This document shows positions 1 through 7,646 of a stretch of 64,000 bases of DNA, piece by piece; position 1 is the first letter of the stretch; every line of letters begins with the position of its first letter. The translations under genes were made by a program, and so were the position numbers. Origin of the DNA: Sneathiella sedimenti (GTDB taxonomy: Bacteria > Pseudomonadota > Alphaproteobacteria > Sneathiellales > Sneathiellaceae); contig NZ_JAFLNC010000004.1 in assembly GCF_017313765.1 (NCBI RefSeq), positions 310,001-374,000 of the forward strand, written 5' to 3'. Under the pieces are notes generated by a model. The model made no database searches and had not been told where the DNA came from. It was given only the letters and a program-made list of their open reading frames with translations.

Positions 1-45
1 CGCCTGACCTATGGTGACAAAGGCAATTCTCGGCAGTCGAGCCAT
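1..45 (-). CDS. AroM-family protein, N-terminal fragment cut by window edge
   Basis: Only the first 15 codons lie in the window, reading MARLPRIAFVTIGQA. This matches the opening strand of the AroM family, including the xVTIGQA signature shared with the AroM gene that starts at 207 on the other strand. A strong Shine-Dalgarno run (AAGGGGGAAAG) ends right before the ATG, which supports a real start. The gene is divergent from the AroM gene at 207, with 161 bp between them that must hold both promoters. The family is inferred from very few residues, so this is a probable call. The function of AroM proteins is not established. Confidence 0.6.
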   Translation of the reverse strand, partial: MARLPRIAFVTIGQA

Positions 46-125
46 CTTTCCCCCTTCTTGGAAAAAAGCAGTTATAGACGCTCTGGCTCGCGGATATCAA
101 GGCGTCCGTATTGTGTAAGGGCTTT

Positions 126-134
126 TACGTATTT
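126..134. promoter_or_regulatory. Candidate regulator site TACGTATTT upstream of AroM gene
   Basis: The 9-mer TACGTATTT lies 72 bp before the AroM start at 207. The same 9-mer occurs at 7575-7583, 63 bp before the DUF917 start. TACGTA is palindromic, as expected for half-sites of FixJ/NarL-type (LuxR-family) regulators, and the locus encodes such a regulator at 6558-7472. The link between site and regulator is inference. Confidence 0.3.
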
Positions 135-206
135 CACGAAACCGTAACAACCGTCAAACTTCTCACACTGGATAAAGTAATTTTCGGAAAATTCGGGGGC
201 AAGTCA

Positions 207-902
207 ATGAGCGTGGAAAAGATACGGGGCAAACGGCTGGCGCTGGTGACCATCGGGCAGGCACCACGGGTCGATATCACACCGGACATGATGCGCGGAT
301 TCGAAGAGGACTATGACATCACCGAGTTCGGCGCGCTGGACGGCATGACGAAAGAGGAAGTTGCCGCGCTCGCCCCGGCGGACGGGGAAGATCGCCTGGT
401 CAGCCGTCTTGTCGACGGAGAGGAAGTGATCTGCTCCCACGCGGCGATCGAGGCGCGGCTCGGTGAGTTGTTCGCCCGCATCGACGCGGACAAGTTCGAC
501 GCCATCCTGATGCTCTGTTCGGGCAAGCTGACCGAGGCAAGTCACACGCTGCCCGTCTTTTCCCCCTATGAAACTCTGAATGCCGAGATTGCGGAATGCC
601 GCGCCCGGGGCGAGGTGATCGGCATGATCTCCCCCCTGGCTGAACAGATTGACAAGAACAAGGCGCTGTTCGACAACCCGTCGGGCGCCCGCTTTTCCTA
701 TGTCACGCCCTATGGTGACGGCAGTTTCGAGGCGGTGGGCGAAGAACTTAAAGACACCGATGTCATCATCATGAACTGCATGGGCTTTGACAGCGAGATG
801 GCGGCGAAGGTGGAAAAATCCGCCACCGTGCCGACGCTGACAGTGCGGCAGATATTCATGAAACATATCGAGCGGGCGCTTTCAAAGGATGCGGCGGCCT
901 GA
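207..902 (+). CDS. AroM family protein, racemase-like
   Basis: 231 aa. The AroM family (PF07302) has no settled biochemical role. Its fold signature resembles the Asp/Glu/hydantoin racemase superfamily, with two cysteine-containing loops. Here they are LMLCSG (Cys104) and IMNCMGF (Cys191), the spacing expected for the two-base cysteine pair of such racemases. The start at 207 is preferred over an upstream in-frame start at 111 because GGGGGCAAG precedes it and because LALVTIGQAPR then lies at the N terminus, as in the family. It precedes the ABC importer genes on the same strand, 71 bp before the binding-protein gene, and probably shares their promoter. A role in racemising an imported ureide or amino-acid derivative is inferred. 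Confidence 0.85.
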   Translation: MSVEKIRGKRLALVTIGQAPRVDITPDMMRGFEEDYDITEFGALDGMTKEEVAALAPADGEDRLVSRLVDGEEVICSHAAIEARLGELFARIDADKFDAILMLCSGKLTEASHTLPVFSPYETLNAEIAECRARGEVIGMISPLAEQIDKNKALFDNPSGARFSYVTPYGDGSFEAVGEELKDTDVIIMNCMGFDSEMAAKVEKSATVPTLTVRQIFMKHIERALSKDAAA

Positions 903-973
903 TCGCCGGCGCCCGCGTGATCCATAATAATAACGGGAATAGTGAGCAAGAATTCAACCTGGAGGAAGAAAGT

Positions 974-2581
974 ATGAAAGATATGAGCAGACGTAGTTTT
1001 GGCAGGCTGGTAAAAGCCTGCGCCGTCGCGGGACTGGCCGTTGCCAGCCTTGGCGCGACGATGGAGCCGGCCACCGCCTTCGAGCGCGTAGACGGAGGCA
1101 AGGTTCTCGTCATTGCCGGACGCCAGCCGGTATCCACCTTGGACCCGAGCGTGAAATACAATGCCTCCATCCGGTCCCTGCAGCAGGCGCTCTATGATGC
1201 GCTGGTGAAATATGACGGTAACCCGCCGCAGGTAAAGCCGTGGCTCGCCGAAAGCTGGGAGCAGAGTGACGATGGCAAGACCTGGATCTTCAAGCTGGTC
1301 AAAGGCGCCAAGTTCCACAGCGGAAACCCGGTCAATGCCGAGGCAATCAAATATTCCTTCACGCGGACGCTGGAACTGAATAAGGGCCCGTCCTGGATGC
1401 TGTCCGACTTTCTCAAGCCCGAAGGCATTGTCGTTGTTGACGACCACACGGTCCAGTTCAATCTTGAAAAGCCCTACGCGGCGTTTCTCTCCTTCCTGCC
1501 GTGGTGGTACATCATGGACCCGGCGGTTGTCGGCGCCCATGTCGAAGGCGATGACTATGGCCAGAAATGGCTTACCGAGAATGAAGCCGGCAGCGGCCCG
1601 TACAAGCTGAAACGCTTCGATCAGGGAACGCTTTATGAAGTCGAGCGGGTCAAGGATTACTGGAAAGGCGACGGCGGCTCCAATATTGAGGGCATCGTCT
1701 ACAAGCTGATCCGGGAAACCTCGGCACAGCGCGCGGCGCTGATGCGCGGCGAGGCGGATATCGTACTTGACCTCTCCCCGGACGAGTTCGACCAGGTGGC
1801 AAAAGCCAAGGGGATCAAGACCTCGACCGAACCGGCGCTGACCGCGTTTGGCCTGAAGTTCAACACCAAGGGCAAATACATGTCCGACAAGAACCTGCGC
1901 AAGGCCGTGGCCCATGCCTTCGACTATGACTCACTGGTCGCCATCTTCAACGGCAAGGCGGTTCTGCAGACGAGCCCCTTCACCGACGATATCAAGGGCA
2001 AGATCGACGTGCCGGGCATTCCGCGCCACGACGTGGAAAAAGCCAAGGAATATCTGGCGAAATCCCAGTGGCCGGAAGGTGGGATCGAACTGGAATATGT
2101 CTATGTCCAGGGTCTTGAGGTCGAGCGCCTGATGGGCCTCGTGCTGATTGACAATCTGAAGCCCCTGAACATCACGTTGAAGATGGTGCCGCTGACCTGG
2201 CCGAACCTGGTCGCCCGCGGGTCCAAACCGGAAACGGCCGCCGATCTCATGGCAATTTTCGCCACACCGGTTTCGGTTGACCCGGATGCCGTCGCCTATC
2301 AGTATCACCCGGATTCCTGGGGCAAGTACTATGGCACGCATTTCTACGACAACCCGAAGGTCACGGAACTGATCGAGAAGGCACGCTATACCACCGACTG
2401 GGAAGAGCGGGCGCCGATGTATGCGGAAATCCAGAAACTGATCGTCGAGGATCAGCCGGAAATCTTCGGCATGATGCGCAAACGGCTGGTGGCTTATCGT
2501 GACTATGTCACGGGCTTTTCCTATACACCGGTCCGGATGACGTCTGAAGTCGACTATTACGGCCTCGGCATCGGAAAATAA
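974..2581 (+). CDS. Dipeptide-type ABC transporter substrate-binding protein, Tat-exported
   Basis: 535 aa, family 5 extracellular solute-binding protein (SBP_bac_5: dipeptide, oligopeptide, nickel). The N terminus MKDMSRRSFGR carries a twin-arginine motif (SRRSF) followed by a hydrophobic segment ending near residue 35, so it is probably exported folded through Tat; tatABC are also in this window. Family landmarks include a LDP segment near residue 53 and the WxFKLRxGxKFHxGxP-like region near residues 108-125. The start at 974 is chosen because GGAGGAAG lies just upstream; an in-frame start at 917 would bury the signal peptide. It heads the importer operon, and a strong hairpin at 2591-2622 follows it. 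The ligand is unknown. Confidence 0.9.
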   Translation: MKDMSRRSFGRLVKACAVAGLAVASLGATMEPATAFERVDGGKVLVIAGRQPVSTLDPSVKYNASIRSLQQALYDALVKYDGNPPQVKPWLAESWEQSDDGKTWIFKLVKGAKFHSGNPVNAEAIKYSFTRTLELNKGPSWMLSDFLKPEGIVVVDDHTVQFNLEKPYAAFLSFLPWWYIMDPAVVGAHVEGDDYGQKWLTENEAGSGPYKLKRFDQGTLYEVERVKDYWKGDGGSNIEGIVYKLIRETSAQRAALMRGEADIVLDLSPDEFDQVAKAKGIKTSTEPALTAFGLKFNTKGKYMSDKNLRKAVAHAFDYDSLVAIFNGKAVLQTSPFTDDIKGKIDVPGIPRHDVEKAKEYLAKSQWPEGGIELEYVYVQGLEVERLMGLVLIDNLKPLNITLKMVPLTWPNLVARGSKPETAADLMAIFATPVSVDPDAVAYQYHPDSWGKYYGTHFYDNPKVTELIEKARYTTDWEERAPMYAEIQKLIVEDQPEIFGMMRKRLVAYRDYVTGFSYTPVRMTSEVDYYGLGIGK

Positions 2582-2590
2582 CGCAAAACC

Positions 2591-2626
2591 GTTCTGCCGG
2601 GTTTATAGTGATCCGGCAGAACTTTT
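2591..2626 (+). terminator. Intercistronic hairpin, probable partial terminator
   Basis: GTTCTGCCGG and CCGGCAGAAC form a perfect 10-bp stem with a 12-nt loop, followed by TTTT. It sits between the binding-protein gene and the first permease gene. Such hairpins commonly let the binding protein be made in excess over the membrane parts by partial termination and by protecting the upstream mRNA. Confidence 0.75.
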
Positions 2627-2645
2627 CTAATACTTAGGAGATGTT

Positions 2646-3656
2646 ATGCTGCAGATGATTGGCAAGCGCAGTATCCTGATGCTGGGCATGCTTTTGGGAT
2701 TGCTGGTGATCACCTTCTCCATCTCCCATATCGCGCCTGGCGATCCGGCAGCCCTCGCGGCCGGCCCCGATGCCACGCAGGAGATGATCGACCAGGTCCG
2801 CGAGGAATATGGCTTCGACAAGCCGCTGGTGGAACAGTTCGTTATCTATGTCGGCGGGATATTCGAGGGCGACCTCGGCCGGTCCGTCTACACCACGCGG
2901 CCCGTCGCACAGGACCTGATGGTCTATTTCCCGGCGACGCTGGAACTGGTGATCTACTCAATCCTGTTCGCGATCATACTTGGCGTACCCATGGGCGTCA
3001 TCTCCGCCGTCAAGCAGAACGGCTGGGTCGATAACCTCGTCCGTTTCGTCTCCTCGTCCGGTGTCGGCCTGCCGATGTTCTGGCTCGGGCTGATGCTGCA
3101 GCTCTATTTCGGTCTTCAACTCGGCTGGTTTCCGCTGGGCGGCCGGCTGGACCTGATGACCGACCCGCCGACGACCATAACCGGCATGTATACCATCGAT
3201 GCGTTGCTGACGCTGAAATTCAACGTCTTCTTCGAGGCGCTGCACCATATGGTGCTCCCCGCGATCGCCCTCAGCTTCCCGGCGCTGGCCTCCATTGTCC
3301 GGGTCAACCGCGCGGAGATGATCGAGACGCTCAGCCTTGACTATATGACCAACGCCCGCGCACAGGGCATTTCGAAATTTCGCATGATCGCGGCCTATGC
3401 GCTTAAAAACGCGATGCTGCCGACCCTCGCGATTATCGGCCTGCGCTTTGGCTGGATGCTGGGCGGGACGGTGCTGATCGAGAGCGTGTTCGACTGGCCC
3501 GGCGTCGGCCTTTACGCGCTGCAGGCGGTCACCGCCTCGGATTTCGAGCCGGTAATGGCCGTGACACTGATCCTCGGCGCCTGGTTCATGCTCACCAATT
3601 TTCTCATTGATATCATTTACGGCATACTCGACCCCCGAGTACGTGGCCGGGCATAG
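2646..3656 (+). CDS. Dipeptide-type ABC transporter permease (DppB-like)
   Basis: 336 aa inner-membrane permease of the binding-protein-dependent transport family. It shows the typical DppB N terminus (a first membrane helix, then a long periplasmic loop containing HIAPGDPA), a six-helix layout and the cytoplasmic EAA-type loop around RAQGISKFRMIAAYALKNA (residues about 238-258), which contacts the ATPases. TAGGAG precedes the ATG at a normal distance. It is followed after 11 bp by the second permease gene, as in most dpp/opp operons. It works with the Tat-exported binding protein encoded just upstream. Substrate specificity cannot be read from the permease. Confidence 0.93.
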   Translation: MLQMIGKRSILMLGMLLGLLVITFSISHIAPGDPAALAAGPDATQEMIDQVREEYGFDKPLVEQFVIYVGGIFEGDLGRSVYTTRPVAQDLMVYFPATLELVIYSILFAIILGVPMGVISAVKQNGWVDNLVRFVSSSGVGLPMFWLGLMLQLYFGLQLGWFPLGGRLDLMTDPPTTITGMYTIDALLTLKFNVFFEALHHMVLPAIALSFPALASIVRVNRAEMIETLSLDYMTNARAQGISKFRMIAAYALKNAMLPTLAIIGLRFGWMLGGTVLIESVFDWPGVGLYALQAVTASDFEPVMAVTLILGAWFMLTNFLIDIIYGILDPRVRGRA

Positions 3657-3667
3657 GGGCAGGACAG

Positions 3668-4579
3668 ATGACAGATATTCTTGACACTCCCGCCGAGCCG
3701 ACCTTCCGCGAACGGCATGCCAGCACGATCCGCACCATGCGGCTCTATGCGCGGACGTTCCGCAATAACGGCGCGGCCATGATTGGCCTGCTCATTATCG
3801 CCGGGTTTATGTTTCTGGTGATTTTCGGGCCCTCCATCGTGCCCTATCCCGAAGATGCCCTCGGTGCGACGCATATCGAGCAGAAGCTGCAACCGCCAAG
3901 CGCGGAACACTGGTTCGGCACCGACGAGGTCGGCAATGACGTCTTTACCCGCGTCGTGATCGGCGCCCGCGTCTCCTTGCAGATCGGGCTGATCATTACC
4001 GGTATCTCGATGCTGATAGGGGTCCCGCTCGGGATCATCGCCGGTTATGTCGGCGGCTGGGTCGAGGAGTCGATCATGCGGATCACCGATATATTCCTCT
4101 CCATCCCCGGGCTGATCCTCGCCATTGCGATTGTCGGGGTGCTGGGGCCGGGGATCGGTAATGCCATGCTCGCCATCTCGCTGGTCTGGTGGCCGGGCTA
4201 TGTCCGGCTGGTGCAGGCGAAGACCCTGTCGCTCAAGAGCGCGATCTATGTGGACGCGGCGCGCTCCATGGGGGCGAGCAAGATGCGGATTGTCTTTGTA
4301 CATATCCTGCCCAACTGCCTGTCCCCGATTATCGTCAAGGTGAGCATGGATATGGGCATGGCCATCCTTTATGCCGCCAGCCTCGGCTTTCTCGGTCTTG
4401 GCGCGCAGCCGCCGTTTCCCGAATGGGGCGCGATGATCAGCGTCGGGCGGAACTATTTGCCGGACTGGTGGTGGTACTCTTTCTTCCCGGGCCTCGCGAT
4501 CTTCCTGACGGTGCTTGGCTTTAACCTGCTGGGCGATGGCCTGCGCGATATCCTGGATCCACGAGGGAGAGAAAAATGA
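3668..4579 (+). CDS. Dipeptide-type ABC transporter permease (DppC-like)
   Basis: 303 aa inner-membrane permease, partner of the preceding gene. The N-terminal 40 residues are cytoplasmic and contain the FRNNGAAMIGL segment typical of DppC proteins. The motif HWFGTDEVGNDVFTRV near residues 78-93 is the classic DppC periplasmic signature. The EAA loop lies near residues 195-215 (DAARSMGASKMRIVFVHILPN). GGGGCAGGAC precedes the ATG. The stop overlaps the following ATPase gene by 4 bp (ATGA), which points to translational coupling. Confidence 0.93.
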   Translation: MTDILDTPAEPTFRERHASTIRTMRLYARTFRNNGAAMIGLLIIAGFMFLVIFGPSIVPYPEDALGATHIEQKLQPPSAEHWFGTDEVGNDVFTRVVIGARVSLQIGLIITGISMLIGVPLGIIAGYVGGWVEESIMRITDIFLSIPGLILAIAIVGVLGPGIGNAMLAISLVWWPGYVRLVQAKTLSLKSAIYVDAARSMGASKMRIVFVHILPNCLSPIIVKVSMDMGMAILYAASLGFLGLGAQPPFPEWGAMISVGRNYLPDWWWYSFFPGLAIFLTVLGFNLLGDGLRDILDPRGREK

Positions 4580-5586
4580 CAGACGCTCCGGTTCTTGAAA
4601 TTCGCGATTATCGGTTGAATTTCAATACGTTCGACGGTGTTTATCATGCGCTGGACGGGGTCAATCTCGCGGTCGGCAAGGGCCAGTCCCTCGGTATCGT
4701 CGGGGAGACGGGCTGCGGCAAGTCGGTGACGGTGCGCAATGTGCTCGGCCTGCTGCCGAGCCCACCCGCCGAGGTGGTCTCCGGCGAGATCCTCTATAAC
4801 GGCAAGGACATGCTGAAGGTCACCCCCGCCGAGATGCAGAAGATCCGCGGCATCGAGATTGCCATGATCTTCCAGGACCCGATGACCTATCTCAATCCGG
4901 TGTTCACCATAGGCACGCAGATGGTGGACGTCATTCTTGCCCATCAGAAGGCGCTGGACAAATCCGTCCGCAAGAACAAGAAGCAGGCGCGCGCCCACGC
5001 GATCGAGATGCTGCGAAAGGTTCATCTGCCGAACCCGGAAAGCCAGATCGACCGCTATCCCCATGAGCTCTCTGGCGGGATGCGCCAACGGGTGCTGATC
5101 GCCATGGCGCTGTCGGGTTCTCCTAAGCTCCTGATCGCCGACGAGCCGACAACCGCGCTGGATGTGACGATCCAGGCGCAGATTCTCGATCTCATCGCGG
5201 AACTGGTGGAGGATATGGGCCTCTCCGTCATCATCATCACCCATGATCTCGGTGTGGTCGCCAAGGTTTGCGACAATGTCGCGGTGATGTATGCCGGGCA
5301 GGTGGTTGAATATGGCACGATCGAGGAGGTGTTCGGCAAGCCCAAACATCCCTATACGGAAGGACTGTTGAAATCCATTCCGCATCCGGGAAAACCGCCG
5401 GAGGAGCTCTACGGCATTCCCGGTTTCCTGCCCAATCTCCTGACCCCGCCCATCGGCTGCCGGTTCCAGGATCGCTGCCCGAAAGCGATGGAAATCTGCG
5501 GCACGCCGCCCAAGAACCGGAACAACGCGGCGCACGACCGAACCGTGCTTTGCCACCTCTATGAGGAAGGATTTGAGGATGCTTGA
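4576..5586 (+). CDS. Peptide-type ABC transporter ATP-binding protein (DppD-like)
   Basis: 336 aa cytoplasmic ATPase. Visible motifs are Walker A GETGCGKS (about residues 43-50), Q-loop [10 protein letters not shown], signature LSGGMRQRV, Walker [13 protein letters not shown] and a switch histidine in [11 protein letters not shown]. The C-terminal tail holds the oligopeptide/dipeptide transporter extension with the cysteines [15 protein letters not shown], which in this subfamily can carry an iron-sulfur cluster. Its start overlaps the upstream permease gene by 4 bp and its end overlaps the next ATPase gene by 8 bp. It forms the nucleotide-binding heterodimer with that partner. Confidence 0.94.
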   Translation: MTDAPVLEIRDYRLNFNTFDGVYHALDGVNLAVGKGQSLGIVGETGCGKSVTVRNVLGLLPSPPAEVVSGEILYNGKDMLKVTPAEMQKIRGIEIAMIFQDPMTYLNPVFTIGTQMVDVILAHQKALDKSVRKNKKQARAHAIEMLRKVHLPNPESQIDRYPHELSGGMRQRVLIAMALSGSPKLLIADEPTTALDVTIQAQILDLIAELVEDMGLSVIIITHDLGVVAKVCDNVAVMYAGQVVEYGTIEEVFGKPKHPYTEGLLKSIPHPGKPPEELYGIPGFLPNLLTPPIGCRFQDRCPKAMEICGTPPKNRNNAAHDRTVLCHLYEEGFEDA

Positions 5587-6553
5587 AACCCGTGAACTTA
5601 CGGTCAATTTTGCGGCCAAATCCGGCGGCAAGAAAGCCCAGCTGACGGCGGTCAACAAGGTCAACCTTCACATCAAGAAGGGCGATGCCCTGGGGCTGGT
5701 GGGCGAATCCGGCTCGGGCAAGTCAACCGTCGGGCGGACGATCCTGCACCTGAACAAGGCGAGCAGCGGCAGCATCATCTTTGACGAGCAGGACATTACC
5801 CGGCTCAATAGCACCGACGAGAAGATCCTGCGCCGCCGGGCGCAGATGGTTTTTCAGGATCCGCATTCGGCGCTGAACCCGCGCATGACGATCATGCGCT
5901 CGGTCGCCGAGCCGCTGATCCTGCACACGAAGCTCCGCGGCGCTGCCTTGCGCGAAAAAGTCGGTACGTTGCTCGAGATTGTCGGGCTGCAGAAGCAGTT
6001 CCTCTATCGCTATCCGCATGAGCTGTCCGGCGGCCAGAAACAGAGGGTCTGCATCGCGCGCGCCATCGCGCTCAACCCGGAGCTTCTGGTTCTGGACGAG
6101 CCGACCTCGGCACTCGATGTGTCGGTGCAGGCGCAGATTCTCGAATTCCTGAAGTCGATCCAGAAGGAACTCGATCTCACCTATCTGTTCATCTCCCATA
6201 ACCTCGCGGTGATCCGCTATGTCTGCAACCGCATTGCGGTGATGTATCTGGGACAGATCGTCGAGCAGGGGGAGACGGAGGAAATCTTCAACAACCCCAA
6301 GCATCCCTATACAAAGGCGTTGCTGGAGGCGGTGCCGCTGCCCGAACCGGGCCAGCCCCGGCGGGGCAAGCCGCTCGTCGGGGATATCCCGAGCCCACTT
6401 GACCTGCCGAAAGGGTGTTTTTTCAACAACCGCTGCGAAAAGGCCATTGCCGGGGTCTGCGATGTTGCGCCGGTGCCGACCTACACGCTGGAGGGCGGGC
6501 GCGAGGTGCGCTGCGTCCTCTATGACCCGGAAACGCAGCGCCAGACGGCATAA
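5579..6553 (+). CDS. Peptide-type ABC transporter ATP-binding protein (DppF-like)
   Basis: 324 aa, second ATPase of the importer. Motifs seen are Walker A GESGSGKS, Q-loop FQDPHSALNPRMT, signature LSGGQKQRV, Walker B LLVLDEPTSALD and ISHNLAVI. The C-terminal extension has GCFFNNRCEKAIAGVC, the DppF/OppF cysteine tail. The start at 5579 is preferred over 5561 because [11 protein letters not shown] is the usual beginning and AGGATTTGAGG gives the ribosome site; it overlaps the previous gene by 8 bp. It ends only 4 bp from the convergent regulator gene, so no room is left for a terminator between them. Confidence 0.94.
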   Translation: MLETRELTVNFAAKSGGKKAQLTAVNKVNLHIKKGDALGLVGESGSGKSTVGRTILHLNKASSGSIIFDEQDITRLNSTDEKILRRRAQMVFQDPHSALNPRMTIMRSVAEPLILHTKLRGAALREKVGTLLEIVGLQKQFLYRYPHELSGGQKQRVCIARAIALNPELLVLDEPTSALDVSVQAQILEFLKSIQKELDLTYLFISHNLAVIRYVCNRIAVMYLGQIVEQGETEEIFNNPKHPYTKALLEAVPLPEPGQPRRGKPLVGDIPSPLDLPKGCFFNNRCEKAIAGVCDVAPVPTYTLEGGREVRCVLYDPETQRQTA

Positions 6554-6557
6554 AGGC

Positions 6558-7472
6558 CTATATCCGCGCGTTCGAGATATTCCGGACGATCAGCCGCATC
6601 AGTTCGCTGCCCGTGGAGACCCCCATCTTTGCGAGCATGCGGGCGCGGTGAATCTCGACCGTGCGGGGGCTGATGCCAAGCTCCGCCGCGATCTCCTTGT
6701 TGGCGAGGCCTTTGATCAGCAGCTCGAATACCTGATGCTCCCTTTTGGTCAGGTCTTCCAGGCGCAGGCTGAGCGCGCTGCCCTCCAGAAGGTCGGCGCC
6801 GCTGGAGGTGCTCCGGGCCTGCTTGATCATCTTGGCGACGGTGCCGGCGATGACCCGCCGCATCTGTACCACGGGCCGTCCCGAGGCTTCCCGGATAAGG
6901 TTGATCACCTGCGCGTCATAGCCCATGGAATTCAGCACGATCAGGTCGCGGTCGCGAAGCTGTTTTGCCGCATGAAGTAGGGCGTCCTGGTTATAGGCCG
7001 GGGCGTAAACCGACTTGATGCGGGAATCGCGGACTTCCTTCCCCCGTGTGAGCTGGCCTTTCAGCGGGCGGATCTGACCGATCTTCTGCCCGGCGATGAG
7101 AACTGATTCCGTGAATTTATCGAGCGCGTTCTGGGCATGAATGACGTAGGGGTTGGTGGTGCCGAGGTCGAAGACGCCGGTCGAGGCAATGACGGTGAGG
7201 TCGTTGATCGTCTTGCCGCGCCCCTCGCACAGCTCGAGGATTTTCTGGCGCAGCCAGCTTTCCGAGATGGCGACGATGGAGCCATCCTTCAGCGTGGTGG
7301 CGATCCCGGCCTCGTCCGCATGGGGTTCCAGTTCAAGGATCTCCGCCGGGGTCAGCTCGTCGAGGGCGCCAATCTCAGTCACTTGCATGTCGTCAGGCAG
7401 GTGGGCGAGAATTTCGTCAATCATGTCCTGCCGCGGCGATTGCCCGGCCGTGATTACAGTCAGTCGTTGCAA
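6558..7472 (-). CDS. AroM-LuxR fusion: one-component transcription regulator
   Basis: 304 aa with two domains. Residues 1 to about 220 are AroM-like (LTVITAGQSPR at the start, EIGALDEL, VLNSMGYD). Residues about 238-300 are a LuxR/GerE-type helix-turn-helix (LTKREHQVFELLIKGLANKE, then ISPRTVEIHRARMLAKMG). No receiver domain is present. The two loop cysteines of the enzyme-like AroM at 207-902 (Cys104, Cys191) are replaced by serines here (Ser97 in IASTG, Ser182 in LNSMG), as expected for an enzyme fold turned ligand sensor. The start is TTG, with AAGGA upstream. It is divergent from the DUF917 gene and convergent with the importer operon, so local control of this locus is likely. The effector is unknown. 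Confidence 0.88.
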   Translation of the reverse strand: MQRLTVITAGQSPRQDMIDEILAHLPDDMQVTEIGALDELTPAEILELEPHADEAGIATTLKDGSIVAISESWLRQKILELCEGRGKTINDLTVIASTGVFDLGTTNPYVIHAQNALDKFTESVLIAGQKIGQIRPLKGQLTRGKEVRDSRIKSVYAPAYNQDALLHAAKQLRDRDLIVLNSMGYDAQVINLIREASGRPVVQMRRVIAGTVAKMIKQARSTSSGADLLEGSALSLRLEDLTKREHQVFELLIKGLANKEIAAELGISPRTVEIHRARMLAKMGVSTGSELMRLIVRNISNARI

Positions 7473-7574
7473 GCCGGTTTCCTTTTTTGCGGGCTCAACT
7501 GTTTGCGCATATTACATTGCCCGGCGCATTCCGCGCCAGTCCAAACATGACCGAAAGCCGGTTCTAAGTGTCGA

Positions 7575-7583
7575 TACGTATTT
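7575..7583. promoter_or_regulatory. Candidate regulator site TACGTATTT upstream of DUF917 gene
   Basis: Second copy of the 9-mer seen at 126-134. It lies in the 174-bp divergent region between the AroM-LuxR regulator and the DUF917 gene, at a similar distance from the start codon (63 bp versus 72 bp). A nearby 9-bp direct repeat AAGCCGGTT (7471-7479 and 7555-7563) may be chance. Confidence 0.3.
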
Positions 7584-7646
7584 TGGTGCCGTGTCGTTCG
7601 CGATAGGCTGGACCACAGAATACAAATTGAAAAATGTGGGAAGAAA

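Noticed and set aside
7471-7563. AAGCCGGTT direct repeat 84 bp apart near the AroM-LuxR start
   Set aside because: Short, common in GC-rich DNA, and one copy lies at the start codon; not enough to call an operator.
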